The notes under the pieces were generated by a model. The model ran no database searches, was not told the DNA's origin, and saw only the letters and a program-made list of their open reading frames with translations. From positions 186,001 to 250,000 of the forward strand of contig OZ037836.1 in assembly GCA_964035575.1 (NCBI GenBank): a stretch of DNA of 64,000 bases. The letters run 5' to 3'. Position 1 is the stretch's first letter. Each line of letters begins with the position of its first letter. A program made the position numbers and the translations under genes. Of the stretch, positions 1-9,774 are shown one piece after another. This DNA comes from Rhynchopus sp. YZ270_cl-10. Taxonomy: Eukaryota > Euglenozoa > Diplonemea > Diplonemida > Diplonemidae.

Positions 1-1182
1 CTGTGTTGGAGGCGACGGTGTTACTGGGGATGGTGTAAGTGGAGCTGGTGTAGGTGGCGATGGTGTTTCTGGGGCTGGTGTGAGTGGTGCTGGTGTCGGT
101 GGCGTTACCGTGGGTGGCGACGGTGTTTCTGGGGATGGTGTAAGTGGTGCTGGTGTCGCTGGCGACGGTGTCACGACCCCCATCTTATACACATGCACAG
201 TGTCGCCCTTGTACGTTATGTACCATGGCTTGCAGACGTACAGCCCTGTCATGTAACCTTTGTCTGTAGTCGCCCAGGGCGTGCTTGCTGTGCTGAAGAG
301 GAAGGACGACGTCGCGCGGAAGTAATGCATGTTGTTGGGCGACGAGAAGAGCTCGTACGTGTAGATGTTGTTGGCTTCGAAGGTGGCCAAGGCGAAGGCG
401 GTGGGGAGCTCTGATTTGACTGTGGTCGTGAAGTCGTCGAAGACCTGCACCTTGTCGTCTGCTAACATCATCAGCACACGCTCTGTCGCGTCGTAGCTCA
501 TGGCATCCGTGTCCGGCACCGCCAGCTCGCGCGCAGGCACGACAACCTGCGGAAGAACAGAGGCGTCGTACGCCACGATCTTGTCGTCGCTCGCAATGTA
601 CAGCAGATCGTTCCCCGCATCATACGCCATCTCCGTGCAACTCACCGCTAGCGACACAGTCGTGAACACCCACGGATCCGCATCAGGGTCCACCGTATGC
701 AGCTTTGTGGAACAACACATAAACACAAACCCGGTCAGCGTGCTTTGCAGGATCCTGGCGCATGGCACCTGCCTGCTGAGCGGGATGCCGTCAGCGTCGG
801 CGGCGCCGTTGAAGCTTGCGAGCGGCATTTCTGTGGACACCTTTGCGTAGTTCTGCCCACCCCTGTAGACGTACACGATGTGGAGGATCAGGTTGTCCGT
901 ATGGTCCGTCACAGAGCGCAGGTCGCTGCTGTCGGGAAGCGATGCGGCACCTCCCGGCTCAAACCGTTGTGTGCTGCTGTCGTAGCAGTACTGCATGATC
1001 TGCTCCGTCACGCCAAATCGTATACAATCGTTCTGTGAAGACACACCAGACACGGTGCCTGAAGCAGCAGCAACGAAGCTGTGCTGAAACACTGGTGGGT
1101 CCTGTGCGGCGCACAGACGTAGCCCACTCCATTGAAGACAAAGTAAGAGTGTGCAGACGTTGAAAAGACGTCTGTACGCCAT
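1..1182 (-). CDS. Secreted/surface protein with propeller-like head and Pro/Thr stalk, 3' part outside window
   Basis: The minus strand is open for 394 codons from an ATG at 1182 to the window edge. The first ~26 residues (MAYRRLFNVCTLLLCLQWSG, then LRLCAA) form a signal peptide. Residues ~27-330 hold short motifs such as MAYDAGNDLLYIASDDKIVAYD and MSYDATERVLMMLADDKVQVFDD (partial quotes of adjacent blades), which resemble strands of a beta-propeller; no named family is recognised. From about residue 336 the chain becomes a repetitive Pro/Thr/Ser stalk (TPSPATPAPLTPSPETPSPP) encoded by an imperfect repeat at 1-175, typical of an extended, possibly glycosylated spacer. No membrane anchor is visible because the 3' end is missing. 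Likely an exported or wall/surface protein; the ligand is unknown. Confidence 0.75.
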   Translation of the reverse strand, partial: MAYRRLFNVCTLLLCLQWSGLRLCAAQDPPVFQHSFVAAASGTVSGVSSQNDCIRFGVTEQIMQYCYDSSTQRFEPGGAASLPDSSDLRSVTDHTDNLILHIVYVYRGGQNYAKVSTEMPLASFNGAADADGIPLSRQVPCARILQSTLTGFVFMCCSTKLHTVDPDADPWVFTTVSLAVSCTEMAYDAGNDLLYIASDDKIVAYDASVLPQVVVPARELAVPDTDAMSYDATERVLMMLADDKVQVFDDFTTTVKSELPTAFALATFEANNIYTYELFSSPNNMHYFRATSSFLFSTASTPWATTDKGYMTGLYVCKPWYITYKGDTVHVYKMGVVTPSPATPAPLTPSPETPSPPTVTPPTPAPLTPAPETPSPPTPAPLTPSPVTPSPPTQ

Positions 1183-2735
1183 ACGGTACGCAGGGGTGTG
1201 GGGGTAGGGTCCTGTGGTATGTTTGTTGGAAGTTGGGTAAAAAAAAATGGTAAAGTGTATGAAGAAGAAGGGGAGAGTGCCTCAGGGGGGGTGGTTTGCT
1301 GTTTGTGTCATCATGTGGACAAAGCTGTCTTTTGAGGGCCATCTTGGAAAAGACGCACCCAGATCATGTGTGCAGACTTTGCGCACAATATAGGCAGGGA
1401 GAGGTACATTCCCGGCGCCAAAAATGCTCGAGAGACTCGTTCCTCTTTGCTTGTTGCTCAAAAGACTATAAACAGGGGGGGGGTAGGGGGGTCCACGTAG
1501 AAGGAATTCCTTAAGGATTTGCTGTCCCAAACCCATTTTTTTGAAATTTAGGTGAAGAAACCCACTAAAAAGGTCGTACCTGGCCGCAAATCGCCCTGGG
1601 GATCACGAAAATATCCCATTAAACCACCTGACAACCTCTACAGAGACTTTCCTGATTAAAAAAAATCGGTTTTTTGTGAAAAATCTCCAAAAATAGCGTC
1701 ATCAAATCGTCATCAACATGGGCCAAAATGCAACACTTACCAAAAAAATTCTCCAATCAGACAAAAATCCTTCTAAACACCCGAAAAACACCCCAGTCCA
1801 CATCCGGTGGGGTCCCAGGGTGGAAATATATAGTTTTTACAGCTTTTAGGGGTCCTGTGTGAGTACCAGATGCATTTTGCAGTGGGTGTGTGTGCCCCAA
1901 ACGCTTAAAAGTACCCTTTTTATAGTCACTTTTTTGACTTTTTTTGTACCTGAAAACCCCCAAAAAAGTGCCAAGGTAGTCGGAATGGTGTCCAAACACC
2001 CAGGAAAATGTCCCCCAGACCCCATGTAGGGTGAAAAATAGCATTTTGGGCACTTGGGAGGGTTTTATAGGCCATGCAACACTTATGCAACACTTAAGCA
2101 ACGGCTATGCAACGCCTAGCAGAAGACCATTTATTTACCAAAAAAAAAATAATACCAATTCATTCAAAACACCAAAAAACCACCTCGGCCCACCTCCAAT
2201 GAGGTCCCGAGGTGGAAATGTGTGGATTTTGCAGCTTTTTGGGGTCCCTAGGGGGTTTTTGAGGGTGTTTTTGTGTCTGCAACGCTTAAAATAACGGTAT
2301 TTCCCCCCATCCTTTTGACGTATTTCGCACCCAAAATAAAAACCCTAAAAGGCGTGTTCAGGCAGTCGCAGAAGTGTCTAAATCCCTCTGAATTGCCTGA
2401 CAGACCTCCCGAGCTGTGGAAAATCGTACTTGCAACACTTGCCAGGGCTTTTTGGTCCCTGAAAATGACAACGTACCCTGTGCCTAAGTGCAGTAAAGCC
2501 TTCCTTGCCTCCTCCTATGACCAATGATTCTTGCGAATCCGTTGTCGGTGTCCTTGACCAAGTTGCAAGCCACCACGGAAGGAGCCAGCACCCCGACAAC
2601 ACCGACTCACTGTCGCTGGAACCTAGACATCCTCTACAGTCTAGGTTGGGTTCCGTCTTTCTCAAGGGAAGAACTTGCCGCAGGATACACCAAGCGCACC
2701 ACAAAGGCAGGTCCATGCAAAGTACCCAGAAGTAG

Positions 2736-2879
2736 CAACTTGAAAAGTACAACACTAAATTGCTTCATCTTTTCACAAAGACAGAGTTGCGGGAATTTGC
2801 GGCAGATTGTGCACCCCTTGACGATGAAGACACCGGTACGATGAATAAGGAGCCTCTGGTCGCTATGCTGTCTCAGTGA
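2736..2879 (+). other. Possible coding fragment, SAP-like helix-loop-helix
   Basis: A 47-residue stretch ending at TGA 2877-2879 reads FTKTELREFAADCAPLDDED and then EPLVAMLSQ. The spacing (T-x-x-E-L-R-x-x-A ... L-V-x-x-L) resembles a SAP DNA-binding motif. It is preceded directly by an in-frame TAG, so there is no start here; it may be a last exon (preceded by AG) or a decayed transposon gene. The neighbouring frame at 2524-2735 also looks protein-like. Family assignment is tentative. Confidence 0.2.
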
Positions 2880-3419
2880 GCAGAACAGGGATTCTATAGG
2901 CATATTAGGGGGTATAATTGCATGGAAAAAGGCGGAAAAAGCGGAAAAAAACACCAAAAAATCAGAAAAAAGTACGAAATAGTGCTCAAAAGTGTGTTTT
3001 TCGTGGTTTTGGGTGATTTTTTGGGGGTTTGGGGGTCTTTTGGGGTGTTTTTTCGGGTTTTTCGCGGGTTTTTACAAAAAAAAGTGGTTTGGGACAGCAA
3101 AAACGGCCGGACGGACCCCCCTACAGGGGGGGGGGGGGAAATAAAGGTTGTGTGTTGTTCGCTTCCACGTTGTGTGTAGCTAATCAGATGTGTAAAATCT
3201 TTTCAGAAGAAAGAAAAAACGACTCGTGGATTGGATACTGAATTATTTCACTAGAAATGCACACATATCTTGTAAAAAATTATTACGCATTCACTCGACG
3301 ATTTCGATTAAAGAAAACCAGAGACGAAAGGGGGTATGGGGGGGAAAATTGAAACCGCACCCTACTTTTCCTTTTTATGTTTTTTTCCCCACCCCCGAAA
3401 ACAATAAAGCAATAAAAAC

Positions 3420-3570
3420 AATAAAGACAAAAGGGAGAGGTTGTGGTGAAACGCACACACCTCGACCTGTCGGTGAAATGTGGCTCTACCCCAACCCGCC
3501 CCGGATTAGAAAAATGGAAAAAAGGATGGGAGTAGGGAGCGGTGTTCAATTTCCTTTTAGCATTGCATGT
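3420..3570. repeat. Dispersed repeat, copy of 27649-27801
   Basis: About 150 nt beginning aataaagacaaaagggagag and ending at gcattgcatg are shared with 27649-27801 in the same orientation at roughly 90% identity by eye. Both copies lie in noncoding DNA. The segment has no ORF of its own that is conserved; the minus-strand reading GRVGVEPHFTDRSRC is common to both simply because the DNA is. Confidence 0.7.
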
Positions 3571-4260
3571 AATCATAAAGTTTAATTCTTGAACGCATCC
3601 CCACACTCACTGTGACTCAGTCACAAAAGAGTCGCTAACGTAGAGCTCGTCCTCTGGTGTGTCAGCACAAATAAAAACCAAGTTTGGGGGATGCCTCCAA
3701 TGACAATCACGTCAATAGAAAAGTTTGATGGTATGACTATTTTGTTAACCGCTTTTCAAACTCGCGTCCAAAAACGCCCTCAAAAATACGAACGTATTCG
3801 TAAGCTTTCTCTAAGAAGATTTTATTTTTCCTTCGTTCAAAACTTCACACACAACGCTTTTTGGTTTTTCGGAGACACACAAGGTGCCAGGTTCTATGAT
3901 ATGCACGGAACCACCCTGCACCTGTTTGTCATATTGTTTCCCTTGCAATACATGGGGAAAGGTTTCGCAGTCGAAACTAGAGCGTTTTGATAAGAAATGG
4001 AATGTGCGGAGACGGGGGCACGCTCTTGGAACTCCACCCTGTAGAAATAATCTACAACACGCCCAAGATCTTTGTTCTTCAGCAGGTAGGACTAAATGCT
4101 GTTCGTACACTGACAGAACCTCTGAGACACCTGCAAGGAAAACTCTTGGGGGAAGAGATTACTTTCCAAAAGACTAATCGTGGGTAGCATAGTTGTGATC
4201 TACGTCTAACTTTGTCGATACAGAACGTACCGTACACAGAAGGTATCGTCTTGCAATGCA

Positions 4261-6042
4261 TCACTGAGGATGTGTGTTTTGAATACATTTATATACTTCT
4301 GTCTCACCCTGCAGCGGTCGTGCCAAGGACACACTCAGAATCCCACCTTTGACTGAAGAAGGCTGCACGTTCAACGGGATCCGTTCACAAGGGCAGTCCT
4401 GTGCAGCTGCTTCAACAGCTGCTGCAGACACGTCGCCTTTCAGGTAACTCCGCACACTTGTGTTGTATGTCTCCCACGCAGCGTTCTTGCCGACTTGGTA
4501 CATCCACTCCTCTGCAGGACTGTTCAAAAGTGCGTCGCCAGGAAGAAGCTCGGCCACCACTTCAGGTGCGTCACAGCCTGCTGACATGTCCACCTTGCAT
4601 GGAATCAGGCGTAACATGTGTTCGCACTCAGCGTCGCTGAAGCACATACGGTTGCACAGCACGTCGCAGCCAAGGATACGTCCTGCACGTTCCATCCCAT
4701 GCACGTCACGCACCAGTGCACCCACCATGCTGAAACGGCGCAGCACTTCACACCCCATGTCTCCACGCAGCACCTTCCCAGTCGCAACACCGATGTTCAC
4801 CTGCGATGTGGAACCCTGCAGCAGCATCGAAGCAGCGCGCAGTGCTGAGGTGGCGTGGTTCGCACACTGCTTAGACGTGTTGAACGAGCAGTGCACCTTG
4901 TCACCGATGAACACGTCCACCATCCCACGGTGGGTATCTGTTGCCTTCAACGTCTTCAGAAGCAGGTTTGTGAAGAAGGAGGAGAAGCTTGCACAGTCCT
5001 CTTCCAAGAAACGCAACGTGTCTTTGATATTCACCGTGAGAAGGGTGGCCTTCGTGGAGGACAGGAAGAGGGGCACGTGTCGCACGTTTGCAACAGGTGT
5101 GGCCACCGTTGAACCTGTCTCCACACGCTCAATCTGTACACTAGCGCTGTCCTCTTCGCTGTCTTCACAAACTGCATTGTCCAAAACAGACGTGTCCACA
5201 AGCAGACATGTCTGTGGCAGGTACGCCTTGTACACACGCAGGTTCTGCTCCAACCTCCGCAGTGCCACTGTCATCCCCACAGGCAGGTCTGCACCGTGCT
5301 GCTCCAGCAACGCCGCCACCTGCTCCACGTCGTAGCCTGCCAGCAGTGTTGCGATCTCCTGCACAGTGTCAATCGTCCGCTCCATTGTTGCCTGCTCCTT
5401 CAGCACCTGTCGTGCAAAGCCACGTGTTGCGATGAAGTCCAACAGAAACACCGACATGGCAGTTGTCATCTCGCTAGGAGGAAACTCCACCGCACAGGGC
5501 AGGTTCTCACAGGAAAATCTTTCTCGCAAGTAGTACAGTCGCCCATGCTCACCTTCTATTGCTGGGAGCCCTGGCAGGTCGAACAGACCAAACCTGAAGC
5601 TTTCCTCTATTCCGAGCAGGAGAAGCCACAAGACAATGAAGCACACGAGACCCACACTGTAGCGTGCGGGCACCTGCATCACAAGCAGCATGTCGATCAT
5701 CAGGACTAAGAGTGGCCAGAATGGCTGCTGCGAGATGGCACGCGCGTTCAAGTCCCAGAGACACATGCCTAACGAGACTGTGTACAGCGAGCTGACCACA
5801 AGGGTTGTCGTCAGTGGGCGCTTGCAGAGCACAGCAACAACAGGCATACCGAAGCCAAATGCGACGAAGAAGGTGCCAACCAGTAACAACGGCTGTATCA
5901 GCATAACGGGTAGCCATCTCACCAGGATGAGGACGTCCACACACCACCCAATGGCACACACAACAAAGAACTGCGTCCGCCGCTCCCTCTCCCTCCTGCT
6001 CAGTGTGCCGTCCATCGAGAGGATCGCATCCAGACACCTCAT
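4261..6042 (-). CDS. Six-TM membrane protein with degenerate (pseudo) nucleotidyl cyclase domain, copy A
   Basis: 593 residues. Hydrophobic segments lie near 24-44, 46-72, 77-98, 108-124, 128-147 and 192-208, giving a six-helix membrane domain with a larger outer loop (~148-191, containing CENLPCAVEF) before helix 6. A charged signalling helix (~209-280, ending LEQNLRVYKAYLPQ) leads to a class III cyclase fold at ~331-465. That fold keeps VDVFIGD and NIGVATGKVLRGDMG but lacks the first metal Asp (TVNIKD), the adenine-contact Lys, and the Asn/Arg pair (GALVRDVHGME), so it should not make cAMP by itself. It may regulate or dimerise with an active partner. The 5' half is nearly identical to the gene at 7588-9762, the 3' half to the gene at 10156-11928. 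The tail after LARPLQG is unique. The start is the conserved MRCLDAIL shared by four other members. Confidence 0.85.
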   Translation of the reverse strand: MRCLDAILSMDGTLSRRERERRTQFFVVCAIGWCVDVLILVRWLPVMLIQPLLLVGTFFVAFGFGMPVVAVLCKRPLTTTLVVSSLYTVSLGMCLWDLNARAISQQPFWPLLVLMIDMLLVMQVPARYSVGLVCFIVLWLLLLGIEESFRFGLFDLPGLPAIEGEHGRLYYLRERFSCENLPCAVEFPPSEMTTAMSVFLLDFIATRGFARQVLKEQATMERTIDTVQEIATLLAGYDVEQVAALLEQHGADLPVGMTVALRRLEQNLRVYKAYLPQTCLLVDTSVLDNAVCEDSEEDSASVQIERVETGSTVATPVANVRHVPLFLSSTKATLLTVNIKDTLRFLEEDCASFSSFFTNLLLKTLKATDTHRGMVDVFIGDKVHCSFNTSKQCANHATSALRAASMLLQGSTSQVNIGVATGKVLRGDMGCEVLRRFSMVGALVRDVHGMERAGRILGCDVLCNRMCFSDAECEHMLRLIPCKVDMSAGCDAPEVVAELLPGDALLNSPAEEWMYQVGKNAAWETYNTSVRSYLKGDVSAAAVEAAAQDCPCERIPLNVQPSSVKGGILSVSLARPLQGETEVYKCIQNTHPQ

Positions 6043-6054
6043 TGTGGTGTCCTG

Positions 6055-6253
6055 TGTTGTGGTGTACCTGTGTGTTCGTTTCGTGTGTCAGGATACGTGG
6101 GTGGAAGAGAAGGGGACACATGCAGATGTGTGGCAGATAGTACAATGAAAACAGAACCTTGAACTGTGTCTTGTGTATAGTTCCTCGGTATAAGTCCTTA
6201 ACTATGAACTACGTGGGCAATGTGGAAACACTGCACGCACTCTGTGTACCTTA
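6055..6253 (-). promoter_or_regulatory. Conserved upstream region of cyclase copy A
   Basis: About 200 nt upstream of the ATG at 6042 are shared with the regions upstream of the genes starting at 9762, 11928 and 14057. On the coding strand they include CTATACAC about 135 nt before the ATG (6173-6185) and the block CACAGAGTGCGTGCAGTG. Conservation across four paralogues marks a promoter/5'UTR, though it may only reflect recent duplication. Homology stops at 6253, where a dispersed repeat begins. Confidence 0.5.
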
Positions 6254-6405
6254 TGCAGACAATAACGCAGTGATTGCTCGGAAATAATAGAAATCGTAAG
6301 AATAGGACCTTTTGATATTTGATACGAAAGATAAATTGTGTAGAATTCGATAATCGTGTATTTGTATCCTCTCTCAACCAACACTCACAGACGGGGCCAA
6401 AAAAC
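6230..6405 (-). repeat. Dispersed repeat inserted in upstream region of copy A
   Basis: Read on the minus strand this segment starts ggccccgtctgtgagtgttg and runs to attgtctgca. The same sequence with an internal insertion is at 23080-23305 on the plus strand, and a shorter relative at 41330-41456. It sits exactly where the upstream homology among the cyclase genes ends, so it looks like an insertion. No ORF; probably a nonautonomous element. Confidence 0.6.
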
Positions 6406-6479
6406 ATACTCAACGATTCAAATTATATGTATCGATCGACCCTCCCCCGTGAACTTGTATCTACACGGTGGAGTCCACC

Positions 6480-6692
6480 CCGGGGGGAGTACCTAAATAG
6501 GGGGACTCAAAGAGTCCTACTAGCCGAGGCTAGGCATACCTAGAAGGAGAATTTCGAATTCGCCCTATATGCGAATATCATATTCGCCTGTTTTCTTCTA
6601 TATTCGCCTATTCGCCCTATATTCGCCTTCTAGGTGCCTAGCCTCGGCTAGTAGGACTCTTTGAGGCCCCCTATTTAGGTACTCCCCCCCGG
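6480..6692. mobile_element. Foldback/MITE-like palindromic element
   Basis: Two arms of about 67 nt, 6480-6547 and 6626-6692, are reverse complements with few mismatches (left arm begins ccggggggagtacctaaata; right arm ends tatttaggtactccccc). The ~78-nt spacer holds short repeats of attcgcc. The structure would form a long hairpin and matches a foldback nonautonomous DNA transposon. Target duplication is not obvious. Confidence 0.7.
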
Positions 6693-7587
6693 TCACGAGA
6701 CGCTTGGGATCATCCTTTAACAACTTCTTCCAAAATTAACGCGCCTTTCGCTGCTTGAAGTCGCTCTGTTAGGTCTTAAGTTACACATATTAGCGACTAT
6801 TCTTAACTGTAGTTATGCCCTTATTATTAACATTGGTTTGGGTTTGCGGGTTTACGGGTTTGCAAACAAAATTACACATTACACGTTGCAACTGTGCCCA
6901 TCTTTTCTCGGACGCAGCTTGTATCACGTAAGACACTGCGTTATTGTCTGAAAAATTATTACGCATCCACTCGACGTTTGGATAAAGAAAACTAGAGATG
7001 AAGGGGGTTTGGGGGGAAGAGTATAAAGTCTTGGACCCATCCCCACACTCAGTCACACATTTTGATTTGAAATCACCGAACGCTGTTCACAATAATGAGT
7101 TTTATATCCCAACCTAACAACAATGATAAAGCGTGAAGACAATAAATAAAATCAAAGCGGAATAAATTTGAGGTTTTGTGAGGCACTCAACGAGTGTGCC
7201 GGCTCTGTGTATACGACTAGGAAAAGCTCCTGCGTCGGTTTTCTTTTGGTTATGAAAAATCGACAATTTTCCTGAAGATTTAATGTATGTGTGTGAGATA
7301 GGGAGCACGGGAGAGAAAAACGACTCGTGGATACTGATGGAAAGTGCGAACACGCCGATCCGAACAATCCGTACAACAATAGTAGGAACCGAATATTTTC
7401 TCTTGCCCCGAAGAAGCTCCGTAAAAGCCCCACTCTGTACTCCCCCCTCACACCTGAGAATGACCGTAGTGTAAAGAACGTCTGGTGAGCAACTACACAG
7501 TGTGTGAAGAAAACGTTGTCAAAAACTCACTCATTTTGCACCATATGAGCTTGCAACCGTACAGACGCCACAGTTGTAAGAGCGCAA
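6693..7587. other. Intergenic between cyclase copies A and B
   Basis: No gene seen. 6940-7030 is related to 3215-3330. 7210-7245 contains the tcctgcgtcggttttc motif also found near 38175 and 60270. Several AATAAA/TTTATT signals are present. The segment serves as the 3' flank of the gene at 7588-9762. Confidence 0.5.
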
Positions 7588-9762
7588 CTAAAACACATTG
7601 TCGCGTTCCCTGTTGTCCTGTGCCTCAAGCACCCGGTAACAACCCTTGTGTTGCACAAGAACGTCTTCAAGTGCAGACGGCAGTGTTGTCCCTTCAGGAG
7701 GCTCGTACAGACACACAACCCCGTCACGCACAGCCTCCTCGCACAGCGCCCAACTCCGACGCACAACATCCCCCATCACAGTCACAAAGCGCTGGCTCCG
7801 TGCACCAACATCCCCGTGCTGCACAGGGCCGCTTGCAAGCCCAGCCCCGTTCAGTGCAGACTTCACAGACCTGCGCTGCACAAACCGTATCGCGTTCTCC
7901 ATGTGTGCAGGTGCAGTACGCGACACGTTCCACCCAACACAGACACAGTTCCCAAGCAGCGTCACCAGACTCCCTCCACTCTGCTCCAGTGCCGCGGTCA
8001 GTGTCGTGAGTCGTGAGCTCATCTCGTGAAAGGCTATGTTTTGTCCCACGTCATCAACTGCAAGCTGTGCAACTCCCAGTGTGCCGGAGGTCTGACGTGT
8101 GGAGACTGCAATGTTGTTTACGGATGAAACAGACGACGCACATAGGGAAAGACTCATATGCGGTTTGGCACTTTGCGAAGAAGACTCGCAGAGTGAAGAC
8201 TCGCAAAGTGGGGTTTCCATTCGTCCTCTGCTCCTCAGACTCATTGCCAGATTCGCAGTTGGTAAAGAAGACTCGCAAAGTGGTGTTTCTCTTCGTCCCC
8301 CAAGTGAGACAGGCCACACACAGCACACCAACGTGCTCCCAGACACACCCTTCAAGTGAACTGCCTCAGGCACACCAGCAACAGCACTGCACGACTCAGA
8401 GACAGACGTCCACAGGTCAGAGGGAACAGCCACAGCACCAGGTGTGCATGTGCTCTCAAGGCGTGATGCAACGTTCACTGTGTGTCCGAAGTAGTCTGTC
8501 CGTCCTGTCAGTGTGTTTTGCTCCACGGTCACAGGGCCAGTGTTCACACCAATGCGCACAGTCAGACCACCCCACAGCGACCCCTGACGGGAACAGATCG
8601 GTGCATCCTCGAGCAGAGACGCAGGCCAGTCTGCTTCAAACAGACACTCCTGCACACGCAACCCAAACGCCACACCGTCGCAAGTGGATGCAAAGGCAAT
8701 CATGAATGCGTCGCCGATGGTCTTCACTTCGTACCCATCACACATCCGCATCATATCACGCATCACAGCGTTGTGGACCTGCAGTCCAGCACGCATCCCT
8801 TCAGGTGCGTTCTCCCAGATCGACGTCGACGCACGGATGTCTGTGAACACAATCGTTGCTGTCTCGCTGTCAAGCCCAGGCGGTGCCACAGTCGGCTGCT
8901 GCACACCGTCCACCTCCACCTCAAACAGCGCAGCAGGGAGGTACGGACGGTACTTCCGCAGGTTCTGCTCCAAGTTCCGCAGTGCCACTGTCATCCCCTC
9001 AGGCAGGTCACGCTCATGCGCTTTCAGCAACGCCGCCACCTGCTCCACGTCGTAGCCTGCCAGCAGTGTTGCGATCTCCTGCACAGTGTCAATCGTCCGC
9101 TCCATTGTTGCCTGCTCCTTCAGCACCTGTCGTGCAAAGCCACGTGTTGCGATGAAGTCCAACAGAAACACCGACATGGCAGTTGTCATCTCGCTAGGAG
9201 GAAACTCCACCGCACAGGGCAGGTTCTCACAGGAAAATCTTTCTCGCAAGTAGTACAGTCGCCCATGCTCACCTTCTATTGCTGCGAGCCCTGGCAGGTC
9301 GAACAGACCAAACCTGAAGCTTTCCTCTATTCCGAGCAGGAGAAGCCACAAGACAATGAAGCACACGAGACCCACACTGTAGCGTGCGGGCACCTGCATC
9401 ACAAGCAGCATGTCGATCATCAGGACTAAGAGTGGCCAGAATGGCTGCTGCGAGATGGCACGCGCGTTCAAGTCCCAGAGACACATGCCTAACGAGACTG
9501 TGTACAGCGAGCTGACCACAAGGGTTGTCGTCAGTGGGCGCTTGCAGAGCACAGCAACAACAGGCATACCGAAGCCAAATGCGACGAAGAAGGTGCCAAC
9601 CAGTAACAACGGCTGTATCAGCATAACGGGTAGCCATCTCACCAGGATGAGGACGTCCACACACCACCCAATGGCACACACAACAAAGAACTGCGTCCGC
9701 CGCTCCCTCTCCCTCCTGCTCAGTGTGCCGTCCATCGAGAGGATCGCATCCAGACACCTCAT
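7588..9762 (-). CDS. Membrane adenylyl cyclase with canonical class III catalytic domain plus a second degenerate cyclase domain, copy B
   Basis: 724 residues from the conserved MRCLDAIL start; an in-frame ATG at 9909 exists but lies in upstream DNA. Residues 1-~246 (six helices and signalling helix) are almost identical to copy A. Then LEQNLRKYRPYLPAALFEVE leads into a complete class III domain: metal Asp308 in IVFTDIRAST, Lys347 and metal Asp351 in EVKTIGDAF, Asp423 in TDYFGHTV, Asn430 and Arg434 in VNVASRLES. The Lys/Asp pair specifies ATP, so the product should convert ATP to cAMP on the cytoplasmic face. A Ser/Cys-rich linker with repeats of ETPLCESSL follows, then a second cyclase-like domain (ASGPVQHGDVG, VMGDVVRRSWALCEEA) that lacks the catalytic residues and is related to the only cyclase domain of the neighbouring copies. 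This is the only catalytically plausible member of the array. Confidence 0.88.
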   Translation of the reverse strand: MRCLDAILSMDGTLSRRERERRTQFFVVCAIGWCVDVLILVRWLPVMLIQPLLLVGTFFVAFGFGMPVVAVLCKRPLTTTLVVSSLYTVSLGMCLWDLNARAISQQPFWPLLVLMIDMLLVMQVPARYSVGLVCFIVLWLLLLGIEESFRFGLFDLPGLAAIEGEHGRLYYLRERFSCENLPCAVEFPPSEMTTAMSVFLLDFIATRGFARQVLKEQATMERTIDTVQEIATLLAGYDVEQVAALLKAHERDLPEGMTVALRNLEQNLRKYRPYLPAALFEVEVDGVQQPTVAPPGLDSETATIVFTDIRASTSIWENAPEGMRAGLQVHNAVMRDMMRMCDGYEVKTIGDAFMIAFASTCDGVAFGLRVQECLFEADWPASLLEDAPICSRQGSLWGGLTVRIGVNTGPVTVEQNTLTGRTDYFGHTVNVASRLESTCTPGAVAVPSDLWTSVSESCSAVAGVPEAVHLKGVSGSTLVCCVWPVSLGGRRETPLCESSLPTANLAMSLRSRGRMETPLCESSLCESSSQSAKPHMSLSLCASSVSSVNNIAVSTRQTSGTLGVAQLAVDDVGQNIAFHEMSSRLTTLTAALEQSGGSLVTLLGNCVCVGWNVSRTAPAHMENAIRFVQRRSVKSALNGAGLASGPVQHGDVGARSQRFVTVMGDVVRRSWALCEEAVRDGVVCLYEPPEGTTLPSALEDVLVQHKGCYRVLEAQDNRERDNVF

Positions 9763-9774
9763 TGTGGTGTCCTG

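Larger units (their letters stand above)
1183..4260. other. Intergenic, AT-rich and low-complexity DNA
   Basis: No convincing complete gene is visible. 1183-1300 is the upstream region of the gene at 1-1182. 1540-2400 and 2920-3160 are A/T- and G-homopolymer-rich. 3215-3330 resembles 6940-7030 (both contain attattacgcat followed by cactcgacg). 3420-3570 is a copy of 27649-27801. A TTTTATT tract near 3823 gives an AATAAA-type poly(A) signal on the minus strand about 440 nt past the stop of the cyclase gene at 4261. Confidence 0.6.

Noticed and set aside
3987-4187. Plus-strand 66-codon frame (LHPVEIIYNTPKIFVLQQVG)
   Set aside because: Looks somewhat protein-like but is short, has no known domain and overlaps the 3' flank of cyclase copy A; not enough to call a gene.
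4460-5335. Long plus-strand frames opposite the cyclase genes (also 8482-9429, 10349-11224, 12478-13353, 14559-15431)
   Set aside because: They are antisense shadows. Their conservation follows that of the minus-strand gene, and the composition (Ser/His/Arg-rich) is typical of reversed coding DNA.
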